Source: Voacanga thouarsii (Eukaryota; Streptophyta; Magnoliopsida; Gentianales; Apocynaceae). From it: a DNA stretch of 64,000 nt. Location of the stretch: contig JANUWF010002362.1 of assembly GCA_026120185.1 (NCBI GenBank), positions 2,817,001 to 2,881,000 on the forward strand, in the 5' to 3' direction. The notes beneath the pieces are model-generated. The model searched no databases and was not told where the DNA came from. It worked only from the letters and a program-made list of their open reading frames with translations. Position 1 is the stretch's first letter. Each line of letters starts with the position of its first letter. Below are positions 13,140-26,583 of the stretch, piece by piece. The translations under genes and the position numbers were made by a program.

Positions 13140-14761
13140 AAAAATCTAATTTAGCCATGGATTTGCCACAGAATCAAAAAATTGCCACTTATTCCATGGA
13201 AATTCCTTGGAAGATTGCCACAGATTTGCCATGAAATTTTTTCTTTTTTTTGTTATAATTTATTAATTATATTAGTTTATAATAATTTTTGTTCCATACC
13301 TTTTAAATAACAACAGTGAAATATTTTGTAAGTATCTTGATTTATTTATTTTCTAATGCATTCATTCTTGAAAGGGAATTGAAAATAAGATGCATTATTT
13401 TTTAGTATCGAAATATATGTTTGTATTAAATTAAAAAAAATTAAATAAATGATATTATTTTTTTCTATTTTGACTATAAAAGCCATTGAAAATTGTTGTG
13501 AAGAGAACTATGTTATCATTGAGAGTATCTAAAAAAGTATGTTACATAAAGTAGTAATAAAAAAAAGTTAAATTTTTGTTATGTGTTCTATGGCAAATCT
13601 GTGGCTAATTGCCATGGATTTGCCATAGATTCACAAAATTACCACTTATTTCGTGGTAATTCTGTGGTAGATTGCCACGGATTTGCCACGGAATTTTTTT
13701 TCTTTTTTTTTGTTCTAATTTATTAATTATATTGGTTTGCAATAATTTTTGTTCCATACATTTTAAATAACAACGATGAAATATTTTGTAAGTATCTTGA
13801 TTTATTTATTTTCTAATGTATTCATTCTTGGAATGGAATTGAAAATAAGATGTTCTATTTTTTAGCATCGAAATATATGTTTGTATTGAATTAAAAAACT
13901 TTAAACAAATGATATAATTTTATTTTATCTTGACTATAAAAGCCATTGAAAATTGTTGTGAAGAACTATATTATCATTGAGAGTATCTAGAAAAGCATGT
14001 TACTTAAGTGCGGAGGGGAAAAAAAAGGGGTTAAAATTTTTTTTATGTGTTCCTGGCAAATCTATGGCAATCACAAAATTGCCACTTATTCCGTGGCAGA
14101 TTGCCACGGATTTGCCACGGAATTTTTTCCTTTTTTTCTGATTTATTCATTATATTTTTCCTAATAATTTTTGATCCATACCTTTTAAATAACAACGACG
14201 AAATGTTTTGTAAGTATGTTGATTTATTTATTTTTTTAATGCATTCATTCTTAAAATGGAATTGAAAATAAGATTTATTATTTTTTAGTATCGAAATATA
14301 TGTTTGTATTCCATTAAAAAATTTTAAAGAAACGATATAATTTTTTTTTTTATTTCAACTATAAAAACCATTGAAAATTGTGGTGAAGAACTATATTATC
14401 ATTGAGAGTATCTAGAAAAGTATGTTATGCAAAATAGTGATAAAAAAGGGTTAATTTTTTGTTATGTGTTCCGTGGCTAATTGCCACGGAATCACAAAAT
14501 TACCACTTATTCCGTGGCAAATCCGTGGCAGATTGCCAAGGATTTGCCACGGAATTTTTTTTTTTTTTTCTAATTTATTAATCATATTGGTTTGTAATAA
14601 TTTTTGTTCCATACCTTTTAAATAATAACGACAAAATATTTTGTAAGTATCTTGATTTATTATTTTCTAATGCATTCATTCTTGAAATGGAATTGAAAAT
14701 AAGATATATTATTTTTGAGTATCGAAATATATGTTTGTATTAAATTAAAAAATTTTAAAGA

Positions 14762-14798
<37 letters not shown>

Positions 14799-14945
14799 AT
14801 TTTGACTATAAAAGCCATTGAAAATTGTTATGAAGAACTATATTAACATTGAGAGTATCTAAAAAAGTATGTTACATAAAGTAGTGATAAAAAAAGGGTT
14901 AAATTTTTGTTATGTGCTCCGTTGCAAATCCGTGCCATAGAAGAA
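13140..14945. repeat. Tandem array of four ~430-457-bp units
   Basis: Four imperfect copies follow each other. Each has a ttgccacggaatttttt block (near 13226, 13683, 14112 and 14544), then a taataatttttgttccatac block, a tcgaaatatatgtttgtatt block and a ttgaaaattgt.gtgaagaac block. Spacing between the first blocks is 457, 429 and 432 bases. Multiple gccacgga and tccgtggca words, direct and inverted, suggest subterminal transposase-binding repeats of the CACTA element. An (AT)n run lies in the last unit at 14765-14795. Confidence 0.9.
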
Positions 14946-14949
14946 TGAT

Positions 14950-15246
14950 TGTTGCCTAAGTATGGAATGGGCAAGATAGATTTTTGCCCGATAATATCAA
15001 AACGACGTCGTTTTCGTTTATTCTGTGGCAGATTGGCATGGATTAGCCACGGAATAATTGAGTATGTATGGAATGGGCAAGACAGATTTTTGCCCAATAA
15101 TATCAAAACGACATTGTTTTAGTTTATTCCGTGGCAAATTGCCATGGAATTGATACTCAATTATTTCGTGGCAATCTGCCACGGAATAAACTAAAACAAT
15201 GTCGTTTTGATATTATTGGGCAAAAATCTGTCTTGCCCATTCCATA
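14950..15246. repeat. Triplicated ~80-bp module with a 77-bp inverted repeat
   Basis: A module beginning tatggaatgggcaaga and containing tgcccaataatatcaaaacg occurs at about 14959-15040, again at 15067-15143, and inverted at 15170-15246. The second and third copies form near-perfect 77-bp arms around a 26-bp spacer. Both arms carry ttccgtggca words like the neighbouring array, so the structure belongs to the CACTA subterminal region. Confidence 0.9.
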
Positions 15247-17683
15247 CTTAGCCAAAAATCATCTTCCCCACGGATGATTTTGCAGTTCCCTCTCATTTCT
15301 CACTCTACTTCCCACCATAGTCAGCTCTTATTTCACACTCCAAGCCGTGTTCTTGCTCCGTCAAATTGGCAAGCCAAAGTTGCAACTTCTCTTAAGTAAA
15401 AACGAACCATGCTCCTAAGGACTTCTCTGGTAGCTTCAATTTCTGTACTTTCCCTTTGAATTTTTTACTTCGTCGGTGCCATTTCCTTCTTTTCTAGTTA
15501 ACCTCCCAAATAGAGCCTGATACTTAAAGCTGCAAGCTACAATTGTCGGCATCCCAGTAAGAATTTCTACTCTGGTCCCTATTTGCCACTCCCATTTTGC
15601 ATAAAAGTACAAGCATCGCCATCTTCTACTTCAACATTTGACTATTCACCATCCTTGCCCAGTATCTGCTACAACTGTAAGTCTTCAGAAGTCACAATCT
15701 TTGTCTTCTTTCCGTGGCAATTTGTGGTTAACTGAAATGCTTTTCTATTTTTCTCTATCTTTCTTTCTTCTGGCTTTGGTTCATTTGTTCTTTATTTGTG
15801 AAATTTGAATCTCATGGTTGTAAGAGAAGGGTTTTTCTTTTTTATCTTCATTAATTAGAGCCCATGTTGTAGTAGATTCAATTACAATGCTCATGTTGAA
15901 CATTGAAACATTAGAGCCCATGTTGAACATTGAAAACTTTCCTTGCCCGTCCTATGAAAAGTGCAACATTGATATGTGGTTTAGTATGGAATTTACAACT
16001 GAAAGATCAATTTGCACAGTACTATTACCATCAAAGTTAATAAACAGGACTATAAATCCTAGCTACAACTGAAAGGTCATTGCACAAGAATAATGCATTT
16101 TGGTTTCATTGTCTTGGGGAAAACTTAAAAGTTTTACCAAAAAAAAGTAATTTTTTCAGTTGGTAGACTAGGATGATGGCTAGATTGTGCCCCTTAAAAT
16201 GTTCTAAGGACTTCAAAATGAAAATATGAGTTTGCTTTTTGTGTATTATCTACAGTTTACTTTATTCAGTAAAATGCATGGTTGAAGCAGCAAGGTCATC
16301 TTTCTTTTAACTAGGCAGCATGTTAGAATACAAAATCTGGATATTCTTGGGGGTTTCTTAGTGGTTTAGATAAGATGGGATGTAGTATACCTTTGATGTC
16401 TTTGTTACAAGTACTAGTGGAAGATTAAAAATTTATGCTTGAAATTAGATTACAAAACTGCAATGTACTGGAAATCATGAAGACAGGGACAAGGAAAAAA
16501 TTTTGCTGGTTTAGTTGGATTATTTGTGGGGTTGGGATGGAAGGTAAGAAGGACCAGTTTTCCTCATGAGGTTCATGACTTTAGACTATTAAGCAGTGAT
16601 AGCTAAAAGTAAATTAGGAGCATAAGTATAGATGTCCAGACACAGCAGTTAGACGTCCAGACATAGCAGATTATAAAAACATATGATGCAAACTAAGTAT
16701 TAAGATTAGAAACCAATGGGAGTTGTGCAAGTCATGTGATGTTACTAAGAAAATTAGGTGTAGAACTACAGAAAGCTATTATACCAGGGAAACAATGGAG
16801 CAAACTACAACCAAATTTGCCAAACATGGAGGAATTTGCTATGATATCATTATGCAAAGTTCACCTAGATTCAACAAAAAATGGTTTACTTTCATTTTCT
16901 GCGTGAATCTAATACAAGATTCATGTTTACATAGACATGTAAGAAGTTGCTTATGGTAGAATGATTTTCTCGAATTCAATTTTCAGTCAAAAGGACAGGC
17001 AATACTATACTCGAACTAAATGATTTTCTTTCTTTTCATGATATCGGAGCATAGAGTTCACTAACACAACATTAAATTCTCTGTTGATGGATTAAGATGT
17101 GCAAAGCCTTCTTTTTATGTTTTGGGGAACTTGAGTGACAAGAGAATGGAAATTAAACCAGAAAAAGATATTGGAGTTTTCCAAGAGCAGTAATAGTAAT
17201 AAATTAAGAGAGGCATTTGTTTTTTTCTTCTTTTTCTAGACCAGCACTACTCAGAAAGCCAACAAAACTCAAAATTCTTCATTAGTTGTATTTATTGGAA
17301 GATTCACAGGGACAAGTGGTGCATCTAAAGAACTGGGACAAACTGCACAAAAGCATTATATATAGCATTACATCTATTAGACTTACTAAAAAATTAGATG
17401 AAATGTTAGACTTTATGATCTATTTTTTGACATCCAAGTTCATGAGAAATAGCATTACATCTGCCCTATAAAGAACAAAAACAAATTTTGGTAACCAGAA
17501 TTTTCATTTCTACTGTGACAGAGAAAGGCTGACGAAACAGCTTCTTCAACAGCATGCAGCCTGCAATCTTTCATCCATTGTTAAGGTAAAACCTCTTCCT
17601 CTTAGAGTAAAAAAAATTCAGGCCTGCCCAACCATATATTTTGATAACAATTTTGTTGGGAAAAAATCACCAAAAAAAAAAAA

Positions 17684-17763
<80 letters not shown>

Positions 17764-18653
17764 GGTGATTTGAGAAGGAAGTTTCTGTTTAAATTCTGCT
17801 TGTGGGCTATATATCAGTTTGTTTGAAGAGTTTCTAGGTATGATTTTTAGTTCATTTAACGTATTTTTATGTGAAGAAAATACAGGAAAAAATCTAAAGA
17901 AGTATGTCTTTTGTGGTCTAAAATTGAAGAAGGAAAGCTAGAAATGTGATTAAATACTTGTGAGGAAGATTTTGTTGTTTAGTTTGTAGCTATGTCTTTG
18001 ATGTGTTGAAGGGATAATTTTGTTCCATTACTGCCTTCACTTGGCAAGGAATGTTTGTGAGGAAAAAGGTGGAGAAATTATATAAATAATTTGTGGTCAA
18101 TTGAAGAAGAAACTGGAAATTAAAATTAGCTATGTTGTAGATTATAATCAGAATTTTATTTGGGCAGTTTTTCTATCACAAATGTAGGTGGTTATTTGAT
18201 GTAGCGGCAGGGCTATGTATTAGTCTATATGTTCCTAGGCATGTCTTAATACGTCAGGACAGTAGGGGAGTTTGATTCTGAAATTTGGGATGCAAATGAA
18301 TACAATATCTTAATGTATGCTATTGCTGCCTATTTAGCATGCTAGTTTTTGTACTCTAATTTTTTATGCTCTGTTTTAATATGGCTAGAGGTATTGGGCT
18401 ATAAGGGAGTTTCAATTGCACTTATATATATGTTAAACAAGAGTTAAGAGTTAAGATATGTTTGATGGTGTATGTTGTGTAGAAGAAATGGAAGAAATAT
18501 CTTTAACAAAGTATGATCATGAACAGGGATTTTATTTTGGAACTTTGTTTAGCTGGTTTGTTTGAGCATTAAACTATATGAAATGGCTAACTGTTCTGGG
18601 AAGGCATGAACTAAGGGACATATTTTACTAAATTTGGAGTTGTGAGTAGAAAT
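15247..18653. other. CACTA interior, no confirmed gene
   Basis: The sequence is AT-rich and without a recognisable protein. It contains an (AAT)n microsatellite at 17684-17763, an 18-bp near-duplicate at 16631-16648 and 16652-16669, and a 17-bp duplication near 15893-15945. The segment 15290-15720 has a higher GC content and may be an untranslated leader, but I cannot show this. Confidence 0.4.
17684..17763. repeat. (AAT)n microsatellite
   Basis: Perfect AAT run of about 26 units preceded by a poly(A) stretch. Confidence 0.95.
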
Positions 18654-19345
18654 TTATGGACAAAACACTAAAGACAAAACATCATAGTCATCACTTTCTT
18701 CCTCTTTTTCGTCTTCTCCTTCTTTTGCTTCTCCTAGTCCCATTTCTACTTCTTTTGGAGCATGTTCTTCATAAGTGTATTCTTCTTCAGCTGCATCTAT
18801 TTCATCTGTGTCCACCTTGTTGCAGCCAGCTAATGTTGCCTTATGCTCTTTTTCTGCCTCTGTGATCTGAACTCCATATTCATTCCGAAAGAGAATATTA
18901 TTTTCTGCAACATCGACTTTAACTGAGTTGGACAGATCTATTTCTGCTGCTTTGGTTTCAGTAGGAAGATTATCCTCATGGCTTTTATCAGATATTAGAA
19001 CTTTAGACCTGCTTTTCTATTGCACCATCTTGCCCTATGATTTTCAAGAAAAATGTAGCAAGACTAAAAACCTAGTTTATAAAGACTGATAGAATTTTAA
19101 TGAGCTGACAATGTTGGAGTGACTTATACTGAGTAAATTCTCATACACATATATTTCTATATACAAACCTACAAATGAGCAAACTTTATTAAACACTTGC
19201 TAAATACGATCCGAAAGGAACTAACTTTATTAACAGGAATAATGAATAAATGCAAAGCAAATAATCAATGCATACATGTCTTTAAAACACTAAAGACAAA
19301 CCTTGAAAGACTCGTATTTGCTTTCTGAATTTTCTGTTTAGGCAT
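18654..19345 (-). CDS. Putative two-exon acidic protein, antisense within the CACTA element
   Basis: On the minus strand an ATG at 19345-19343 opens MPKQKIQKANTSLS and reaches a donor (caag|gtttgt) at 19302/19301. An acceptor (gcag|gtct) at 19009/19008 joins in phase to a 118-codon open stretch ending with TAA at 18654. The 293-base intron contains an in-frame stop, so splicing is required. The predicted protein is about 132 residues: a basic N-terminus, then a strongly acidic C-terminal half rich in Glu, Lys and Asp (for example EEEYTYEEH and EDEKEEESDD). I recognise no domain. The last exon might instead end at a donor near 18670, because the aaaacactaaagacaaa word occurs at both exon ends. 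It could be a captured host gene fragment or a transposon accessory gene. Expression is not known. Confidence 0.45.
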
Positions 19346-20643
19346 TGTTTTAATTTTTTTTTCTTTCCAGCTGTAAAGGCGAATTAATAAATGAGTAAAA
19401 TGCTAGAATTTATTTTTAGTTTAATCATTTCATAAGTGCATCATTTAACAATCAAAAGGTTCAACTACAGTTCTGTTTTAATCAACTACTGATGCCAGCT
19501 TTACAACAATATTTATGGAGATCAAATATTCCAACAGATTTTAAAGAATTCTATGATACAAGCACACCGATGTAATGTGTGAATTACTTACTATATTTCC
19601 ACAACTTACATAGCCATAGGTAAAAGATAACTTTATTACATGAGATTTCCAATAGTTATTTGAAGATATACCTCATTAAGCATTGTTCTTGTTTAATTTG
19701 TTCATATTAACTACTACTTCTACTCCTTGCTTAAATTAGACTACTGAAAATTTATATAAGTGCAATTTGCATGCATTAGATAACTTCATTTTGTCTATTT
19801 CAAAGAAATACGTTAGACTAGTTGAACTTGTATTTATGATATCCATTCTTCTATTATTAGATTTTGGCAAACTGAGATTGTAGGCTAAGTTCATTCCTCA
19901 TAATCCTAATAGAGGTTAGAGTTTATCATAGTTTCACGTGTGATATGTTGGTATTATGTTGTGATATGTGCTATCTTTTTATAGACTTTTTGATTTCCAT
20001 TAGTGTCCATATGTACTCAAATGTCTTTCATGCATGGGCTGTAGAATTAGACCTCATTTTTTAACACAAAGTCAGTCTACTATGGTAGTTTAGCATGCTA
20101 CTTAATGGAAGAAGATATCCTTAGTTTACATCTCTTCTCTTGTACACTAACAACCTCCAATCAAACACCATTTTAAAGTATATCTAAAGCTAGGTTTTAA
20201 CATGATATTGGCCCCAAATCCACTATCAGGTTCATGAACTAGAACTGATATTTCAAAACACTAACAATCTTGCTATATTAGGTTATAAATATTGATAAAA
20301 AAAAACTTCTCATAAATATTCATGGAAACCTCTAACTCTCAACTAAGCAACTCAGAATGACTAAAGATTATTCAACTTTACAAAGAAATTATTTCAACAC
20401 CAAAAAACCTATTACGGTGTGAAAATTTTCTTCATAGAATGTATTTTGCTTCATCATAATGGAACTACAGGAAATAAGTGGCTTATCCTTTATCTTCAGC
20501 TTCTACCCATCCCTATTGAATATGATTGTTGAATGATTTTTCTTGGTGAAGCAATTTGCAACCATGTTCGATTGCTTCCATCTAATATATTCCTAAAACC
20601 CTCTAAATATTTTGTTTTCCCAATTTCTTTTCTAAAAAATTTG
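19346..20643. other. CACTA interior, non-coding
   Basis: AT-rich sequence between the antisense frame and the tnp2 start codon. No open frame of note is visible. It would hold the promoter and leader of the tnp2 gene and, on the other strand, the upstream region of the acidic gene. No clear TATA box was chosen. Confidence 0.4.
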
Positions 20644-23600
20644 ATGGGGGATAGGAGTTGGATGTATAATCGATATGTGACTAGTGTTAAAGAAATTACA
20701 ACCGAATCTATCAGGAGAGTCGATCAAATTCTTCAATATGCTTTATCAAGAGTAACAACATCTACTAATCCTAATGAAGTTAGATGTCCTTGCACAAAGT
20801 GCAACAATTTGCACCATCATACTACGGAGGAAATCAAATTGCACTTGTATAGAAAGGGATTTACCAAAAATTATTACAATTGGACATGTCATGACGAAGA
20901 ATTTCAAAATTTGCCACACACGTCTGATACAACTATAGATGGAGATGCTTTGAGATCAACCAATTAGTATCGGGAAATGATCATAGATACAACAAGACCA
21001 AATTTTACACCAAATCCATCCTCCCATACTATTGAAGAACCTCCTAATTCCAATGCTCAGAAATTTTATGATATGTTGAGGCTGCAAATACACCCATATG
21101 GGAAGGGTGCATGAGCCACTCGCTCATGTCCGTAGGATTGAGATTACTGAATATTAAATCAGAAAATAACATGTCAGAGAAATACTTCAACTAAGTTGTT
21201 ATATTGATGAAGGAGGTTTTGCCTCAAGGGAACAAGATGCCCTGTGACTTCTACCAAACAAAGAAGTTAGTTATCGGACTTGGGTTACCGGTTCAGAAGA
21301 TTGATGTTTGCATCAGTGGTTGTATACTTTATTGGAGAGATAATGTTAATAAGAGAGATTGCAAGTTTTGTAGTCATCCTCGCCATGAGTAGGAAGAAGA
21401 TGGGAAAAAATAAGCAGCAGAAGGAAATCTCCTTTAAGCGAATGTATTATTTCTCGATTACACCACGGTTGCAAAGACTTTATGCGTCCAAAACAATTGC
21501 AGAACACATGAGATGGCATGCGGAGAGCCCTACTAGCAAGGCGTAATAAATCATCCTAGAGATGGTGAAGCTTGGTAGTATTTTAATCAAACTTATCCTG
21601 AATTTGTAAACGAGGTGAGGAATGTTAGACTAGGACTGTGCACAGATGGTTTTGCACCATTTGGAATATTGGGGAAGCAATACTCATCGTGGTCTATTAT
21701 TATCACTCCGTACAACCTACCTGCATGGATGTGTATAAAGAATTCAGTGATGTTTCTGACAATCATTATACTAGGGCCAAAGAATCCTAAGAAAAAACTA
21801 GATGTGCATCTACAACTATTGATGGATGAATTGAAGCAGCTGTCATTTGATGGTGTCTAGACTTATGATATTTCAAAGAAATAAAACTTTCTTTTGCGGG
21901 CAGCCCTTCAATAGACCATCAGTGACTTCCCTGCATATGGCATGTTGAGTGGGCGGAGTACAGCAGGGAAACTTGCTTGCCCATATTGCATGGAGTGAAC
22001 AAAGTCATTCCAACTATAAAATGGTGGGAAATAATGTTAGTTTGATTGTCATCAACAATTTTTGCCAATGGAACACCCTTTTAGGAGGGACACCAAGTCT
22101 TTTAGGAGAGACAAAAGTGAGGAAAAATCACCAACTCTATCACGTAATTTCGGTGACCAAATGTAGGACTGAGTTTCTAATCTTCCAAAGATAATTGAGA
22201 CTGCAACAGAGCTTGGGAAGAGTGATGGTAGGGGTGAATTCCATAATTGGGCAAAATAGAGGATATTTTGGGATTTGCCTTATTGGCGCACAAATCTCAT
22301 TCGTCACAACTTAGATGTGATGCATAATGAGAAGAATGTATTTGATAATGTGCTAAAACACTAACATAGATGTTAAAGGAAAGACCAAAGAAAATGTAAA
22401 GGCTCGCCGTAATTTGGTCAGGTATTGTAACCGCCCAAAACTTTATGTAAGCCGAGAAGGGAATGGGAAAGTGTTTATACCAAAAGCATGTTATACTTTA
22501 ACCAAAGAAAAAAAGAGACTTTTACTTGAGTGGATTAAAGAATTAAGGCTTCCTGGTAGTTATACATCAAATATTTTCCCAGTGTATTGATTTGAAAGAC
22601 TTGAAGATGTTCGACATAAAGAGAGACTGTCACATGTTTATGGAGAGATTTCTTCCCATAGCACTAAGGGAATTGCTTCCAACAAATATATGGAGTGTTT
22701 TAACTAAGTTAAGTCTCTTCTATAGGGATTTGTGTGCTCCTAAGTTGTCGGTAACACATATGTGCAAACTGAAAAATGATGTAGCACTGCTAGTGTACAA
22801 GCTAGAGAAAATATTTCCACTGGGGTTTTTGGATTTGATGGAACATCTAATTGTGGATTTGCCTTACAAAGCTAAAGTTGGTGGTCCTGTTCAATATAGA
22901 TGGATGTATCCATTTGAAAGGTAAGCTAATGCAAAAAGGACTTAAATGTATCATTTCAACCCCATATACAAATATAAGTTTTTGACTTCATGACTGATTT
23001 TTCATTTAGGTACTTGTATCATTTGAAGGTCAAAATAAAAAATAAGGCTAGAGTTGAAGGATCAATTTGTAATGCGTATTTAGTTGAAGAAGCATCTAGA
23101 TTTTTCTCCTATTACTTTAAGCCTCACTTGCAAACAAGACATACTACTCAAGCTTGTAATGATGTGGATGATAATAAAGCTCTAGTTCATGAACAAGTCT
23201 TGTCAATTTGTACCAATTCTGGAAGGCCAATTGGAAAATCAAAAACACGATATTTGACAACAGAAGAACTGAGAGCTGCTCACAATTAGATCTTACTTAA
23301 TTGTGAGGAGGTGAAACCATGTATTAAGTAAGGAGTATATATATATATAAGCACGATTCTGATCATAAATGAGCTACTAATAAACTTGTTAATATGATAT
23401 AATACTTGTGATGATTGATTCAGCAAATTTAAGCAGTATGTGAGGTCTTTGGCACCAACTTTAATAGACTATGAAGTTGAAAGAAGATTCCAGAATGAGT
23501 TTAGTTCATGGTTCAGGGCCTATGTAAGTTTGGCAATGTATACAAAGTGTTTGATTATTTGGTATAACACTGCCACTCATGTGCTAAATTTTTTTCATTT

Positions 23601-24350
23601 AAATAGATTCATGATCCAAGTAACAAAGAAAATAACATATTCCTAAAGAATTTATCTTGGGGACCCTCAGCACAAATAAAGTCATTTAATGGTTAGTTTG
23701 TAAATGAGTTTAGATTCCACACATATAGCTATGGGGACGGAAAGAAGACTGTGAATAGAGGTGTATGTGTTAAAGGTGGTTGAGATGGGATGCCTGGGAA
23801 TGATTGTTATGGAATTTTGAAAGAAATATTTGAAGTTGAATTTGTTGGCGGTCCAATCTAAAAGGCTGTACTTTTTAAATGTGATTGGTTTGATACTACA
23901 CCCAATCAGGGTACAAGAGTACATTCTCAATATAAGCTTGTTGACATTAATCATAAGAGGAGCTATACTGGATTTAATCCATTTGTGTTAACCCATCAAG
24001 CTATGCAAGTATACTTTACTTCATATTCAGGTAGCAAAAGACCAAAGTGTGATTGGTTAGCCGTATGTAAAACAAAAGCACGACATGTAATTGATGCACC
24101 ATTGGTTGATAAAGCCTACCAAGAAGATGTGGATGAAGCTAAAGCAATAACCATATGTATAGGAGATGACATTGGTCCCCTGGCTCACGAATCTGGTGAA
24201 AAGGAGGCGGTGGCTGCTAAAATGGTGTTTATTACAACGTCAGAGAATTACTCAAGTCATGAAGAGGATGAAGGAGAGACTGATTGGGAAACGGATGATG
24301 AAAATGATGACATTGGTGAAGAGCATGTATCTAATGCTGACTCAAAATAA
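20644..24350 (+). pseudogene. CACTA tnp2-type transposase (TNPD-like), broken
   Basis: The frame begins at the ATG of MGDRSWMYNRYV, the usual start of the transposase-associated domain, which includes a CPCTKC zinc motif and runs to about 20930. The tnp2 domain follows in pieces: LPQGNKMPCDFYQTKKLV with a CKFCSHPRH motif (21206-21390), the central FGILGKQYSSWSIIITPYNL region (21657-21720), and a GKLACPYCM region near 21970 that needs a frame change. The DUF4218 region spans 22590-23290 (HMFMERFLPIALRELLP, then VGGPVQYRWMYPFER) and contains an intron at 22921-23009. A DUF4216 region follows at about 23690-24120, and the tail is acidic. Several stops and frameshifts make it non-functional. The protein would bind the element ends and catalyse excision in the nucleus. 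Confidence 0.85.
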
Positions 24351-24736
24351 CGATTGTTTGTAACATCAAAAGAGGTTAGTAATTTCATTAGTTTTGCTTG
24401 TAAGAAAGTTCCTTACACATGTTACCTACTAACTTATCAATGTCCTATTCACTTCTACCTTCCCTTCTTCTTTAATCCTTTGTTATCCATAAAAGGTGGA
24501 TTTTTTGGCTTTATATATGGAACAAAACATTGAATTTGTTAAAGTTCCTTTATTTTACAAGCTATATTCTTATAAATATTTCATACTTCTTCTTCTTTAT
24601 CTTTTTATTTATTTATTTATTTTTTTGTCATCTTCATCTTTTCTTCTATTAATTAAGTATTGAAAACACGTTTATATTGTTATTGTTATTATTTTAACAT
24701 TAACTTGATTAATGATTATGTACAAATGGACATATA

Positions 24737-25874
24737 TGGCTAAATGGGGAGGAAAAAAGCATTCGAGTCATGGTTCATTTATATCTGCTCCAGAGGTGGG
24801 GTAACCTTCATCTCATGCCCCAGAAGTTAGAACTCCAGTTGTCCTTCTACTCACCAGCCGACATCCATTTTAGCTCCCAGCCAAATACCCCTGGATAGCA
24901 ATAGAGCTAGTGAGCAGTTGGGGTTTTCCCTACATACACCAGAGACTTCTCATCCTCTTTTGGTTGGAGGTGTACGATCTATGTCATGTCCACCTATTGA
25001 GCCTACTGATCCCGGGCAGCATCAACAGGGTGTTAAGTCTCCCAGTCCATCAGTGCACCCTTTAGTAGCTAGTATTCCATCACTGGACATGGATAATAAC
25101 ACAATCAAGTCCTATGGTGATACGTAATTAACACATAATGTTGTTCTTATATTTTACTTCAATTCCATGTTCTGTGTTGCTATCTAGGTTGCTTGATCCA
25201 TTTTGTGGTCTTTTTCCCTTAATTGTTTTCCATTCAAATCTAGCCTTAATTGCTTAGGTTATTAACATTTGTCTAATTATTATAGTTTCACACGTCAGTC
25301 TAACTGTGCAAAAACTATCACCACAATAATGAAGTAGCGATTTACGGGGGGCTAGCCCCAATTCAGCGATGTACCTACTGATGTTAGCGATGTTTGGTTT
25401 GGGGAGTTTGCTGTAAGTATTTGTCTATAACTTTTTTTTGCTATATGTTCACATTTTACTATTAATCTAACTACCTATTATCTACCTTCATCTCAGAATG
25501 AGTTGTTCTTTTACAATGTACTAACATGTTCATTATTGTAAAAACAATGGACATGGCACCCAGATCATTTGCCACAGATACGTTCAGCTTGGGAGGACAG
25601 GTGTCGAGCAAGAATGATTGATACTCTTACAAAGATCAGGAATGTACATAAGAAGAGGCCTACTTGGATGTCATAGGACATATATGACCAATTGTACAGA
25701 CACTGCAGTCCGAGGATTGGCAAAAAAAATCAAATGTGGCCAAAGAAAATAGAAGGGCTAACTTTGCCAAACACACCAAATGTTCCATCAGCTTTATGAA
25801 ACATGAGTCGAGAGTGGTATTTTCTGTTATATGATCTATAGTTAAATGTTTACTTTAATAATTGCTATTAAATT
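24737..25874 (+). pseudogene. Second CACTA transposase gene (PF03004-like), truncated
   Basis: The frame starts MAKWGGKKHSSHGS and continues, with frame changes, through a Pro/Ser-rich region (24918-25127). A likely intron follows at about 25410-25540. The exon after it reads QWTWHPDHLPQIRSAWEDR and then RPTWMS.DIYDQLYRH, the pattern of the plant En/Spm transposase family often called Transposase_24. Two or more stops interrupt it. The gypsy element inserted at 25875 removes the continuation. In two-gene CACTA elements this product binds subterminal repeats, so the array at 13140 would be its partner. Confidence 0.7.
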
Positions 25875-26174
25875 TGTAATAACCCGCCTTATATAAAGGA
25901 TTTACGTAGGGTATACTTGTTTAAAATAAGAATAAATATAAAAGGAATTAATGTTCTTTTTCTATTATTAATAGTATTATTAAGGCCACAAATTATTAAT
26001 ATTATTAATATTATTATTACAGTTATTTTATATTTTATTTCATTATCGCTATTATTCTATAACCATTACTATTATTTTATATTTATTATTTAATGCCAAA
26101 ATCTCTTGGCAAAATTAAATTATAGTATTATTATATCCAATATTTATATTGAATTATTATATTATTCTTACTAT

Positions 26175-26212
<38 letters not shown>

Positions 26213-26583
26213 CAATTAATATCATGAATATCTTAGCTATATCATATTATCTACAAAGATAATTTAGAGGGCCCACAAGAAATAAATGAAGATGGCCTAC
26301 AAGCATGATATTCTTGACAAAGTTAGACCACTCTTACACTTCATTTGACCAAGATTAATTAAGTTAAACTAGATTAGGGCAAGTTAACTATAATTATGCA
26401 TGGCCATGCAAGGTTAGCAAATATATTAATCTTGAGAAGTTTTAAGGATTTCTACAAGCTTCTACATGGTTCTAAAATTTTCTAGGATATTCTACAAGGT
26501 TCTTTTAAGTTCTATGAAAGCCTAAAAGCTTCTAGAATGACCAACAAACCTTAATTTCTTTTAGTAAGACCAAGAAAAACAAG

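Larger units (their letters stand above)
13136..25874 (+). mobile_element. Degenerate CACTA (En/Spm) DNA transposon, left part
   Basis: The element combines repeated subterminal gccacgga / tccgtggc motifs on the left with a tnp2-type transposase gene and the start of a second, PF03004-type transposase gene in the same orientation, the two-gene layout of plant CACTA elements. The exact left terminus is uncertain: a cacta-like end may be degenerate near 13133. The right side is separated by the gypsy insertion at 25875, and no matching right-end subterminal repeats were found after 42370. All coding regions are broken, so it cannot be autonomous. Confidence 0.75.

Noticed and set aside
18656..18865. 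+ strand Leu-rich frame
   Set aside because: It is the antisense of the Glu-rich second exon on the minus strand, so the Leu content is an opposite-strand shadow.
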